The notes under the pieces: model-generated
What the model was told of the DNA's origin: nothing
What the model saw: the letters and a program-made list of their open reading frames with translations, nothing else
Database searches by the model: none
Assembly: GCA_019671005.1 (NCBI GenBank)
Contig: CM033721.1
Coordinates: 57,784,284 to 57,848,283, forward strand
Source: Hibiscus mutabilis
Taxonomy: Eukaryota; Streptophyta; Magnoliopsida; Malvales; Malvaceae
Reading direction: 5' to 3'
Length of the DNA: 64,000 nucleotides
Translations under genes and position numbers: made by a program
Shown: positions 10,052 to 21,450 of the stretch, one piece after another
How the letters are laid out: every line of letters starts with the position of its first letter
Position numbering within the stretch: the stretch's first letter is position 1

Positions 10052-10755
10052 GTGAGTGTAGTTGTGTCAAAAGATAGGCTCGGTGCCATCCCATTGCATT
10101 ATTTTATGATTATGTTTGTATTTGTTTGAGGGCTCCCATAGAGCAACTATGTTGAATTCGATTGGCAAATCTAGTAAGTACTTGCATTGCTTTGATATGT
10201 GCAAATATGACTATAATATGCTATACGCATGTGATATATGAAATTAATATGAAATGTGACATGATAGGGAGCTAAGGCTCATTTTGATATTTGATATGAT
10301 ATGACTTGAAAAATATGAACTATGTGAATTTGTGTAATTATGGACATTGGATATAATTGGCATGCCATAGGATTATTGAGCTCGGTTAAGTAAGGGAGGA
10401 CTACGGTCCAGGGCTACGGCCTATATACGGGGGAAATAAGGATGGACTGTGTAAGGGATATATCTCCGGAGATACGGCTCATTCTACATTATATGTGTTG
10501 GTGTACAAGGGAATCCGTGTATCCAATGGTACCTAATATGATATGTGCCTATGAATTGTGCTATGACAATATGATTATGATATGACTATGTGACATGTAA
10601 TATGTGAATACGAAAGCATGAATTGTGCATAGTATAATATGACTACTTGTATATCTGATTGTCATGCATTTCATAATATTAATTATTCATTGTAATTGTT
10701 ATAACTACCTCACTAGGCTATGTAAGCCTAACATGTGTGTCTCATGCATTTTCAG
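10052..10755 (+). other. Putative leader intron within the 5' LTR
   Basis: Donor-like sequence GAG/GTGAGTGTAG starts the interval and TTTTCAG ends it. CTCAC (10708-10712) fits a plant branch-point consensus 43 nt before the AG. A perfect 6-bp stem (TAGGCT/AGCCTA) with a 5-nt loop lies between them at 10714-10730. The same arrangement recurs in the other gypsy-type LTRs of the window. That is sequence evidence only. Splicing is inferred. Confidence 0.45.
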
Positions 10756-11470
10756 GACCTTGATCAACTCCGAGCTTTGATCGTGTTGTTACGGTTGTAA
10801 GTCATGTCCCTGCTATATATGCATGTTATCTTTTGCTATAAACTCCTAGTAAAGTGGCATATGGTCCAACTTGTTTGTATAAGCCTTTCTAGATATATAT
10901 GATAACTTGGTAAAATGGTTTTGGGTAGGTTAAAATGGTTAAAAGGTGCCTAAAATGAGCCTAAGGTGAAAACTTGGTAAATGAATTCCGAATGCCCTAA
11001 AATTTGACATACCAATAGGAATACGATTTGTAAGTGTACCAGTATAATTTGGTAAGGTTTGGAAATCACCCGATAGGTTAATCAGAATAATAAAACAATT
11101 TTGAACAGTTTACAAAATGGTCACTAAATATTGTATCCTCTAATCAGATAGGTAAATGACCTCCGTTAGTGATGAAATTTCACAGGCTAATAATTAGTAA
11201 GATTAATTTTAGAATGATAACTTAAATTTCGGTTAAGGACCTTTAAATTGTAAATTTTACAATTTAGTTCCTAAGGTTAAGAAAGTTTAAAGTTAAACCC
11301 AACCCTGATTAAGTTTAGTAACAAACAAAATGGATAACTTTTAAGAATAATCAATATGATACTTAGATTAAGTTTTGAACTCTGAAACCTTTTCTGAACC
11401 TTCGATTAGTCTTTCGATAACACTATCCGAACCGGATCTCTACCAGACCAGGAAGGGGGTGTTACAATTA

Positions 11471-11486
11471 TGGTATAAGAGCCATG
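11471..11486 (+). other. Primer-binding site, initiator Met tRNA type
   Basis: TGGTATAAGAGCCATG starts four bases after the LTR end. It matches the common plant retrotransposon site TGGTATCAGAGC, complementary to the 3' end of initiator methionine tRNA, with one substitution. Confidence 0.85.
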
Positions 11487-11639
11487 TTTAGTCGATTCTA
11501 GGACTAAACATACATCCGTTATGAGTCTGTGTCTACATATGCCACTTAGAAGTTTATTTGTATATGTTATCCGTGACTTGCAACTGATACGATCTAACCT
11601 TTCTTCTTTGATTAGACTTAAGAATGTATGTACCTAACG

Positions 11640-12547
11640 ATAGACGTGTTGCAATAGAACCACATCCAGGCTCTACGCATTCCTTTATTAGCGAACCATT
11701 GATTAAAGAGTATACGCTAAAACCTAAACCAGTCACTTTTGAGATTATTGTCTCTAACTCACTAGGAGATAGTGTGGTTATACGGTGAATCCGTAAAGCT
11801 TGACCTCTGAGGATCCAAGGGATCCAATTTCCAGTCAATTTGATGGTCTTGCCCTTCTATGAGTTCGACCTTATCCTAGGCCTTGATTGGTTAGCTGAAC
11901 ATCAATCCTGGGTAGACTATTCGAATGAATTATATCTCCGTAGACTCGGTAAGGAAAGCATAACCTTGATGAAGTCTGAACTCGAGCCTAAAAAGAGTCT
12001 CATATATGCCGTAGAGTCTAAGAAAGACTTGAAAATTGAAGACGTGCCCGTGGTGAACAAATTTCTAAATGTGTTTCCCGATGAACTTCTGAGACTTCCT
12101 CCCACCCGTGAAGTTAAGTTCGGGATAGAAGTGCAACCTAGAACTACTCCGATCTCCACTGCTCCGTATAGAATGGCTCCGGTGGAGTTGAAGGAGTTAA
12201 AAGCTCAAATTCAAGACCTTCAAGATAAGAGATTCATCCGAATGAGTTCCTCACCCTGGGGAGCACCGATTTTGTTCGTCAAAAAGAAGGATATATCGAT
12301 GCGTTTATGCATTGACTATCGTCAATTGAATAAAGTAACGATCAAGAACAAGTACCCAATTCTGAGGATAGATGACCTCTTTGATCAGTTGAAGGATGCT
12401 TCCGTCTTTTCCAAGATAGATCTTCGATCCGTATACTACCAAATGCTGGTAAAGGAGTCTGATGTTCTAAAGACTATCTTTTGCACTAGATATGGTCACT
12501 ATGAATTTCTATTGATGCCTTTTGGGCTCACGAATGCACATGCAACC
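11640..12547 (+). pseudogene. Ty3/gypsy polyprotein remnant, first part: protease, linker, reverse transcriptase N-terminal half
   Basis: The gag region expected after the primer site is missing, so the element had already lost it. Translation in the frame of 11843 shows a protease remnant with PGSTHSFI where the catalytic residue before PG is His instead of Asp, and two in-frame stops (about 11786 and 11801). It continues through FDLILGLDWL, the usual protease-RT linker, into reverse transcriptase (PYRMAPVEL, SPWGAPILFVKKKD, RLCIDYRQLNK, FSKIDLRSVYYQ, FGLTNAHAT). RT is cut at 12547 by the solo LTR, and the missing half resumes at 15660. The domain order PR-RT-RH-IN and C-terminal residues fit a chromovirus of Tekay/Del type. 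It is not functional. Confidence 0.9.
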
Positions 12548-15276
12548 TGTAGCGATGTCTTTTTCTTATCGCTAAAATAAAAACGAGGCTTTTTGAAAGG
12601 TGTTTGTGATTTCTTTGATATAAAATATTTATTCCGTGGGGTTTTAAAAATACCGCATTTAAAAAAAATGGAGTCGCCACCGGCCACTTAGGTAGGCCGG
12701 ACACCATAAAACCAGAGATTCATAAAGATTAGGTTCGGGAGTCGGTTACGGATGGGGAAGGATTAGCACCCCCACACCGCCCAAAATTGGTACTTTAATA
12801 ATTACCGCTTTATTAATATTGGATTTTCCGGATTAAAGTGACAATTATTTTAAAATTCGGTCATAATGGCGAATAAATTTTAAGGGCCCCGTTATCCGAG
12901 GATAAACGTCCAACCACTATCACTACGCCTGATACTGGCCCCGTTTACGCTCGGATAAAAAGGCACCGCATTAACAATTTATATCATCATGCAATCTTAG
13001 AACACATAAAAAACATAAACAAACATTCATAACGACATAGCATTAAAACCCAAATACTATAATATAAAACAAAAATGATTAAAATGCATGAACATAACAT
13101 TTCATGATGATAAAAACAAAATAAAACAAAATATGAACAAGAAAATGCTTGCTTCCAAAATTAGACTAATTAATTTTAACATGCTTAAACACATTAAAAT
13201 GAACCACAACTATAACATGCATGGCATAGACCTAAGAAGGGTACGAAATTAACAAGTCAACAATACCCCAAAAATACACTAAAACCCTTATCAATGACAT
13301 AATTAGTATGTAAAAATAACTACAAAGACATTACATATAACAAACAATATCATACTATCAAGTAACCTACAAAGAAGCGAAATGGACATAAAAACATGGT
13401 GTTTATGAGACCAATCACACCGCATAAAATGACCATAATAAGCTAACATGTAAACATGATATGCACATTAAGTTAAATATAACAACACAAGACATATGTA
13501 ATACGAACGATCAAATTAAAGCACAAAAAATGATATAATACACTATAAAACATAAATAGACTAGGCGTGAATGAAACATATGTAAATATGATGTGCAACA
13601 CAATACACTAAAATAGATAAAAGGAATAAAAGATATAAAAGTTTAAAGCATCAGAAGGACTAAAATGGAAAAGAAACAAAACCTAAAAACAGAAATTAAA
13701 TAGTTAAAGACATAATTAAGGACTTGATTAAAAACTGAATTAAACTCCAAAGGACCTATCGAGTAATAAACCCATGCGACAAGCTCAAAGTGCAAGAAAC
13801 AGAAACACGGAAGGACTTCGAAGGTATTTATGCCATTTATAATCTGATCCAACTTAATTTCGGGGTTGAATTGAATGAAAATGAAATGCATATGCTAATT
13901 TGAAACGAGAAAGGGGATGCAAAAGCGTGCGGCAACAGAGAACGGGGATTGAAAACGCAATTGTGCCAGGGCCGAAAGTAAAAGCGGGAAAAAACAAAAT
14001 GACCCTTCGTGTAATTAAACCATTTAACTATATAAAGGTTATTATTTGTTTTATAACCGGTAATATTAAACCTAAACCTAAAAAATTATTCAGCCCATCC
14101 CCTCTTTTTCTCTCAACAACTCGACATCGCCGTTCACCCCTTCCATGGCCGATGTCGTCTCCGGCGGTGGTGGAACCCAAACTAGCTTCAGAAAAACTCT
14201 CCCCTCTCTCTAAAACCCTGGTGTACGCTTATTTTTTAGGGAAAACACTCCGATTTGCCTAGATCTGAAAAACCCGAAGCCTTTTTGGAAGAAAAAACCT
14301 CCTTTTCACCACCCCGACATCTCTCCTCTCGACCGATTCACCCTTGGAGTGGGCTTATCACCGATTCGAAGGTGGATCGAAGTTCGTATAAGGGAGAAGA
14401 TAAAGAGATAGATGCGTGGGGACCTTTCATCGGAGATCCTAGTCTCGCCACACCAGTACAAGGTAATCGAAAGCCTAAAAGGTATACTCTTCCCTTTTTT
14501 TGTTTATATTTGGTATTGTTTTTGGTTCGAATGAACATGCAAAAAAGAAAAAAAAAGAGACTACCTTTCTGGAATTTCTTGTGTATTTTTTAGATCTGGT
14601 TCCAAAAAAAACCTCGTACAAAAGAGGGTCGACCTCATTACATATATGCTCTTTTTTCCTTTTGGTAGATCTAATAATAATAAAAAAGATTATCTTTCTG
14701 AGATTTGGTTGTTGATAATCTGTTCTTTTGCCTCTTTTGCACGTCTGGTGGTTGGACTGATGGTACGGCGGAGTGGTGCCGGCGTGGAGAGAGTATGGCA
14801 GCATCATCTTCGGCTGGATTCATTCACGCCCGTTGGATCAGATCTGATCCAACGGCTGTGATTACATGGGGAATGTGCGGCCTAGATCGAGCCTTGAAAT
14901 GCGTGGTGTTTGCTGGAGATGACGACACATGGCAGAGGATATCGAACGGTCTCGCGCGTGATTTGCACGCGCGTGTGAGAAGCCGAACGGCCTGGAAGTG
15001 TGTTTCACGCGCTGGACAACTTTCCCAAGGCTGATCGTGGCCGTTGGTTCTGAATTTGATCCAATGGCCCTCCTTCAACTACTGCAAAGAAAAATATGAT
15101 ATTAGATATCATATAGGGTTTTAGGGTTAATTAGATGGGATTGGGCCGGTCGAAAATGGGCTTTGTAAATTACATAAATATATTTTGTAATAATATGGAC
15201 TTGGACTGTTATTATAATATTTGAGTTTTATATTTTAGGTTTTATTTTACATTAGTCCAATAACAATAATAATAAC

Positions 15277-15329
<53 letters not shown>

Positions 15330-15654
15330 GGCGTTACATACATACGTACACGTGCACACCCATATAAGTGTAACATACGAGTACACACACAAACATTAAT
15401 GTAACATACTGACATACATATATATATAATCATACACATAATTAACATAACATCTACACACATTAAACAAATACGCTTATACTCTATAGATACATACGCG
15501 ACACACATACACCATTAATACATATACATACATAGCTTATAATATACATGCACACACCACACCTTATATATATATTAGTAACACTCATGCATATAATATA
15601 ATAAATATACATGCAATACTAATATGTATTTACAAGCGAAAATGAGTGATTACA
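12548..15654 (+). mobile_element. Solo LTR, Ogre/Tat-like, inserted in reverse transcriptase
   Basis: The 3107-bp insert begins TGTAGCGATG and ends GTGATTACA, and is flanked by CAACC on both sides (12543-12547 and 15655-15659), so it has LTR termini and the 5-bp integrase duplication but no internal region. The block at 12660-12790 (GGAGTCGCCACCGG, TTCGGGAGTCGGTTACGG, GGGGAAGGATTAGCACCCC) is characteristic, as far as I recall, of LTRs of plant Ogre/Tat elements, whose LTRs are this long. I therefore infer a solo LTR left by recombination. Frames inside it (13643-15078) have no recognisable domain. Confidence 0.75.
15258..15328. repeat. (AAT)n microsatellite
   Basis: A nearly pure AAT run of about 70 bp inside the solo LTR. 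On the minus strand it gives a poly-tyrosine frame that is not a protein gene. It is followed by an ACATAC-rich simple region up to about 15560. Confidence 0.95.
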
Positions 15655-15659
15655 CAACC

Positions 15660-18000
15660 TTCATAGACCTGATGAATCATGTATTCTGGCCCTATCTCGA
15701 TAAGTTTGTGGTTGTCTTTATAGATGATATTCTGATCTATTCCAAAGACTCAACTTCTCATGAAGGATATCTCCAGATCGTGTTTCACACCCTCCAGGAA
15801 AAACAACTCTACGCCAAGTTTAATAAATGTGAATTTTGGCTGTCTGAAGTATCCTTTCTTGGCCGCGTAATCTCTTCTGCTAGAATTCAAGTGGACCCAA
15901 AGAAGATTCAAGCAATCCTTGATTGGACTCCTCCGAAGATTATGAGAGAAGTTTGTAGTTTTCTGGGCCTTGCAGGCTATTACTGTATATTCATTAAGAG
16001 ATTCTCATTGCTTGCAGCACCTTTAACGAAGCTTCTCCGCAAGGATACTTCTTTTGTGTGGACTGTTGATCAACAAAGGAGTTTCGATCATCTCAAGCAA
16101 GTCCTCACTCATGCCCCTGTGTTAGTGCAACCAGAGTTGGGCAAAGACTTCACTGTGTATAGTGATACATCCCACTTGGGATTAGGCTGTGTTCTGATGC
16201 AAAAAGGCAAATTCATAGCTTATGCCTTACGTCAACTCAAGCCTCACGAGCTAAATTACCCGACTCATGATCTAGAACTTGCCGCAGTTGTGTTTGCTTT
16301 GAGGATTTGGCGGCATTATCTCTATGGTGAGAAGTGTCATATATACACTGATCACAAAAGCTTGAAATATCTCCTACCTCAGAAAGAGTTAAACCTTCAT
16401 CAACGTTGATGGATGGAACTATTGAAAGATTATGATTTAGTCATTGACTACCATCCCGATAAAGCCAATACGGTGGCTGACGCTCTTAGCCGGAAGCCCA
16501 CTTCTTCTCCGAGATGCTTGAATGCTCACTTCCGGCTCAGAAAACATGGCAAATTGTTAAGGTACTCCAAGAAACTGATGAGGAGTTGCAACCCCTTATT
16601 GCTAAGGTCAAGGATAGCTCAGATCCAGACTTTGCTTTGAATTCTGAAGGGTTACTGTGTTTTTGCAAACGCATTTGTGTTCTCGATGATGATGATCTTT
16701 TGAACCAAATCCTAAGTGAAGATCATTCTAGCCCTTTCTCTGTTCACCCTGGAGCTATCAAAATGTACAAGGACCTGAAGGAGATCTATTGGTGGTCCGA
16801 TATGAAGAATGAAATCACGGACTACGTAACTAGGTGTTTGACTTGCCAACGGGTCAAAGCTGAGCATAAAGTACCTACTGGCCTCCTTTAGCCTATTGAG
16901 CTTCCAAAATGGAAATGAGAGCGTGTCACGATGGACTTCGTAAGTGGTCTACCTTTGACTCTGAAGAAAAATGATGTCATTTGGGTAATTGTGGACCGAT
17001 TCACCAAGTCTGCTCACTTCCTTCCAGTAAGAATAGATTTCAGCTTGCCTAAGCTCGCGAAGTTGTACATCCGTGAAGTTATTCGTTTACACGGAATTCC
17101 AAAATCTACCATCTCCAATCGTGACCCACAATTTACGTCTCGGTTTTGGAGGACCTTACACGAAACCTTGGGAATGTGAGTACATCTTAGCACTGCTTTC
17201 CATCCTCAAACTGATAGCTAATTTGAAAGAGTTATTTAGATTCTAGAAGATATGCTCTGAGCCTGTGTCATTGACTTTGGGAATACGTGAGAGAAATCTC
17301 TACCCTTGGTCGAGTTTACTTACAACAACAATTACCAGGCTTCAATTCAAATGGCTCCGTATGAAGCTCTCTATAGAAGAAGGTATAGAACTCTTTTTTG
17401 TTGGACTGAACTCGGTGAAGGCAAGATGCTAGGTCCTGACATACTTTAGAAAACCAAAGAAAGTACTACCATTATTCGTGAACGGCTTAAGGCTACCTTC
17501 GACCGACACAAGTCCTATACTGATCTAGGTAGGAGAGATATTCAATACGAGGTTGGCAAAAAAGCCTTTCTCAAGGTATCTCCGTGGAAGAAGATTCTTC
17601 GTTTTAGAAAGAAAGAAAAACCGAGTCCCCGCTTCATTGGTCCATTCGAGGTGATTGAAAAGATTAGACCTGTTGCCTACTGATTAGCTCTCCCTGAAGA
17701 GTTAAGTCAGATTCACAATGTCTTCCATGTGTCTATGCTACGCAAGTACCGGTCAGATCCTTCCCATGTGATTGAAACGGGGTCTGTAGAAATCCAATTT
17801 AATCTGGCGTACGAGGAAGAACCTATTCAGATCCTCGCACAAGAAGTTAAACGGCTTCGTAACAAGACTGTGCCCTTAGTGAACGTTTTGTGGCGAAGTC
17901 ATTCTGTTGAAGAGGCAACATAGGAACCCGAGGAGACTATGCAGAAACAGTATCCACAACTGATCTGTTCGCCTGAAATGAAAATTCAAGGACGAATTTT
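15660..18000 (+). pseudogene. Ty3/gypsy polyprotein remnant, second part: RT, RNase H, integrase, C-terminal region
   Basis: After the solo LTR the reading resumes in RT with FIDDILIYSK (catalytic DD). RNase H follows with its acidic residues in YSD, DLELAAV, YTDH and VADALSR. A TGA at 16410 interrupts it where family members have Arg, and a frameshift near 16510 follows. The integrase zinc-binding region is readable (HPGAIKMY, CLTCQR), then the core with MDFVSG and NRDPQF. Stops occur near 16889, 17179 and beyond. The end shows FHVSMLRKY and QVKRLRNK-like residues and a stop at 17921, resembling the C-terminus of Tekay/Del chromoviruses. At least six disabling changes are visible. Confidence 0.9.
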
Positions 18001-18003
18001 CTT

Positions 18004-18015
18004 AAGGGGGAGAGT
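18004..18015 (+). other. Polypurine tract of element 1
   Basis: AAGGGGGAGAG lies immediately before the 3' LTR, the standard plus-strand primer position. Confidence 0.85.
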
Positions 18016-20013
18016 TGTCATACCCCGAAAATTGGTCTAGTCGAGGTTAGGTTCTGGTGATCAAATACTTTGTACTGGTTATATAATTAGCTCGATCATG
18101 TACCTAATTTGAAGCAGTAAAGGTTATTCGGGCTAACGGTATCAATTTATTATTATTAGTAAATAAATAAATAGGAAACCCCACGGTAGAGGAAAACTTT
18201 GGCTAGTGCCAAGTACCCCATGCACGTGGGGAAATATGGCAACATATGCGGCAGCTCTCCATTTACGTGGAGAGCATGAGATTTGGGCTTATGCCACGTG
18301 GCCAAGGCAAAAGGGTCATGCCCCTTAAATTGCCACATTCGTGGAACATGGGGAAGCAATTTAGGAGGCCGGCAAATTGATTATAAATAGGGGAGGGGCG
18401 TGTGCAAGAGATAGAAAAAAATAAAAAAAATAACAATCAGTTTAGTGATAGGTTGGTAAGCCTGAGTTTTCTGGTTCGATAAATTCGAGTCCTTGCTACC
18501 GAATGGCTCAAGGGGTTGATAAAGAACAACCGTCAGCTCTTCCGAAAGCCAAGGATAAAGGCATTTTTATCCGAGAACCTTGAAAGCATCGGGTTGTTGA
18601 GGTGAGTGTAGTTGTGTCAAGGGATAGGCTCGGTGCCATCCCGTTACATTATTTTATGATTATGTTTGTATTTGTTTGAGGGCTCCCGTAGAGCAACTAT
18701 GTTGAATTCGATTGGCAAATCTGATAAGTACTTGCATTGCTTTGATATGTGCAAATATGACTATGATATGTTATCGTATGTGATATATAAAATTAATATG
18801 AAATGTGACATGATATGGAGCTAAGGCTCATTTTGATATTTGATATGGTGTGACTTGAAAAATATGGACTATGTGAATTTGTGTAATTATGGACATTGGA
18901 TACAATTGGCATGCCATAGGATTTTTGAGCTCGGTTAAGTAAGGGAGGACTATGGTCCAGGGCTACGGCCTATATACGGAGAAAATAAGGATGGACTGTG
19001 TAAGGGATATATCTCCGGAGATACGGCCCATTCTCCGTTATATGTGTTGGTGTACAGGGGAATCTGCGTATCCAGTGGTACCTAATATGATATGTGCCTA
19101 TGAATTGTGCTATGACAATATGATTATGATATGACTATGTGACATGTAATATGTGAATACGAAAGCATGAATTGTGCATAGTATAATATGACTACTTGTA
19201 TATCTGATTGTCATGCATTTCATAATATTAATTATTCATTGTAATTGTTATAACTACTTCACTAGGCTATGTAAGCCTAACATGTGTGTCTCATGCATTT
19301 TCAAGACCTTGATCAATTCCGACTTTGATCGTGTTGTTGCGATTGTAAGTCATGTCCTTGCCATATATGTATGTTATCTTTTGCTATAAACTCATAGTAA
19401 AGTGGCATATGGTCCAACTTGTTTGTATAAGCCTTTCTGGATATATATGATAACTTGGTAAAATGGTTTTGGGTAGGTTAAAATGGTTAAAATGTGCCTA
19501 AAATAAGCCTAAGGTGAAAACTTGGTAAATGAATTCCGAATGCCCTAAAATTTGACGTTCCAATAGGAACATGATTTGTAAGTGTACCGATATAATTGGT
19601 AAGGTTTGGAAATCACCTGATAGGTTAATCCAAATAATAAAACAGTTTTGAACAGTTTACAAAATGGTCACTAAATATTGTATCGTCTAATCATATAGGT
19701 AAATGACCTCCGTTAGTGATGAAATTTCACAGGATAATAATTAGTAAGATTAATTTTAGTATGATAACCTGAATTTTGGTTAAGGACCTTTAAATTGTAA
19801 AATTTACAATTTAGTTCCTAAGGTTAAGAAAGTTTAAAATTGACCCCAACCCCGATTAAGTTTAGTAACAAACAAAATGAATAAATCTTAAGAATAATCA
19901 ATATGATACTTAGATTAAGTTTGGAACTCTGAAACCTTTTTCGAACCTTCGATTAGTCTTTCGATAACACTATCCGACCCGGATCTCTACCAGACCGGGA
20001 AAGGGGTGTTACA
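18016..20013 (+). mobile_element. 3' LTR of Ty3/gypsy element 1
   Basis: Starts TGTCATACCCCGAAAATTG and ends GGTGTTACA, followed by the target duplication ACATG at 20014-20018. It keeps the TATA box (18382-18389), the donor-like AG/GTGAGTGTAG (18601/18602) and the hairpin (19263-19279), but the acceptor-like TTTTCAGG of the 5' LTR is TTTTCAAG here. A 60-codon frame at 18952-19134 is chance. Confidence 0.95.
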
Positions 20014-20018
20014 ACATG

Positions 20019-21450
20019 AATGGAAGATTTAATCACGTTTTGTCGTTAGAATTTTCTATAGTCCTCCTTATTTCCTTTTTAGCAGTGTTGTAACTCGTTT
20101 TATAACATTTAATTATAGTTAAGGAGATTGGAGAACACTTCAAGGACCAAGGGAAGAGGAAATTTTGAGCTTGAGGATAGGGTCTGTTTCTCCAGCTTTG
20201 GATGGAAGGTTAGTACACTATTAACTCTTTTGTGTTCTTGGAAATCATCAATTTGATTGCTTTGTTTCTTGGGTGATGTTTTGGTTGTATGAATGCTTGA
20301 GACTCTTTTAATGGCTATTCCTAAGATTGATGTTAAAATGGCTAAAAATGGTAGGAAACCACTTAAATCACTTTCTATAACTTGTAGGCATGTTTTGAGG
20401 CTTTAAATTTGGGTATTAGGGGCTGGTGAGGTAATCTGTGAACTCTAGAAATCGAATTCTGGATTCAAGTACCGATACAGGTTGAACACGTATCGGTACC
20501 CCGTGTAAACACTAATGAATTTAATCCAAATTGTAAAGGCATATTGGTACGCCTGAGGAGGGTATCAGTACCCCCTGTTCCATCAAATTTCAGTAGCCAA
20601 AATGGGTATTGGTACGCTTGGGAGCGTATCAATACACTTGGGGTATTGGTACACGGCTCCGTGTATCGGTACATGGTTTTGTGTTAAACTCTTTCTAAAG
20701 ATAAGCCGAGTATCAATACGCGTAAGTGGGTATTGGTACCCACTGGAGCGTATCAGTACTCTTAAGTGGGTATCGGTACTCGTTGGACAATCTACCCAAA
20801 AACTTCATTTTGAGTTCTGGGGACTTATAATTCGAGAACTAGGGCCCAATGGGCCTCTAATGTGGTAAAATGAATAGTAAAATTAAGAAATTGAGAAACT
20901 AATCTCATATACGAGCATAATGAGTAATAAATTGGTAAATGTTGGGTGGCTTGTTTATAATAACAACCTTAAGGATCCTCGGTGGATCGTGTGTGGTTAT
21001 ATGCCATGTAAGTGCATTTTTATGGCCAGGTTACTTGATTTGGTGGGATCCAGATACCTAGTGAGAGTGTTGCAACACTAAGAGGCAAACTCTCGGATGT
21101 ACATTCCGAGGCTATGTAACTCCGGACCTCATCCGATGATACTCGATGAGAGATTTATGAGTAAGGGTGTATGTTCTTGAGGCTGTGTAACGCCCTGCCT
21201 TATTCTTAGTGTACGTTCCTGAGGCTGTGTGACCCCGGGCCTCACTCAAGGTTCATTGGTATGATGTATATGTGTTGTGTGAGTTTATTGCATCTCTTGT
21301 TTGCTATGTGTTTAGGCGGCTAGAGGTAGTGCCACATGTGTTATATTGACATACATCGTTCTTTAGCTACATGCTCTTATTTATGATTTGCATGAAGCAT
21401 GGTTGAGTGGAAGTGTATCCACTAAACTTCGTTAGCTCAATGTTTTGAAT
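20019..21450 (+). mobile_element. Older gypsy-type LTR (LTR A), middle part
   Basis: Resumes the sequence interrupted at 9452. It contains a donor-like GAAG/GTTAGTAC (junction 20208/20209), about a dozen near-palindromic GTATYRRTAC words at 20468-20785, and three spaced copies of a GAGGCTRTGTRAC block at about 21110, 21181 and 21223. An acceptor-like GTGTTTAG lies near 21314. No coding domain is visible. Short frames at 20465-20868 arise from the GTAT repeats. Confidence 0.55.
20468..20785. repeat. Cluster of near-palindromic GTATCGGTAC-type decamers
   Basis: Twelve or so words of the form (G)TAT(C/T)(G/A)(G/A)TAC occur at irregular spacing, for example ATCGGTACC, TATTGGTACGC, GTATCAGTAC. 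GTATCGATAC is a perfect palindrome. Similar clusters lie at 27840-27930 and 31565-31850. Confidence 0.8.

Larger units (their letters stand above)
9458..11466 (+). mobile_element. 5' LTR of Ty3/gypsy element 1
   Basis: Begins TGTCATACCCTGAAAATC and ends GGGGGTGTTACA. The 3' LTR at 18016-20013 is the same sequence throughout with scattered substitutions and small indels (2009 against 1998 bp), so the element is moderately old. The LTR contains TATAAATA (9829-9836), a donor-like GAG/GTGAGTGTAG (junction 10051/10052), an ATATGA-rich segment at 10200-10660, and the CTACCTCACT plus hairpin plus CAG block at 10706-10755. These are interpreted in the findings as a promoter and a leader intron. Confidence 0.95.

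Noticed and set aside
14255..15078. Several 70-110 codon frames on both strands
   Set aside because: All within the solo LTR, overlapping on opposite strands, with no family resemblance.
15242..15508. Minus-strand 88-codon frame with a poly-tyrosine tail
   Set aside because: It is a translation of the (AAT)n microsatellite and neighbouring ACATAC simple sequence.
18952..19134. 60-codon frame in the 3' LTR
   Set aside because: Lies wholly in LTR sequence, is not preserved in the 5' LTR and has no motif.
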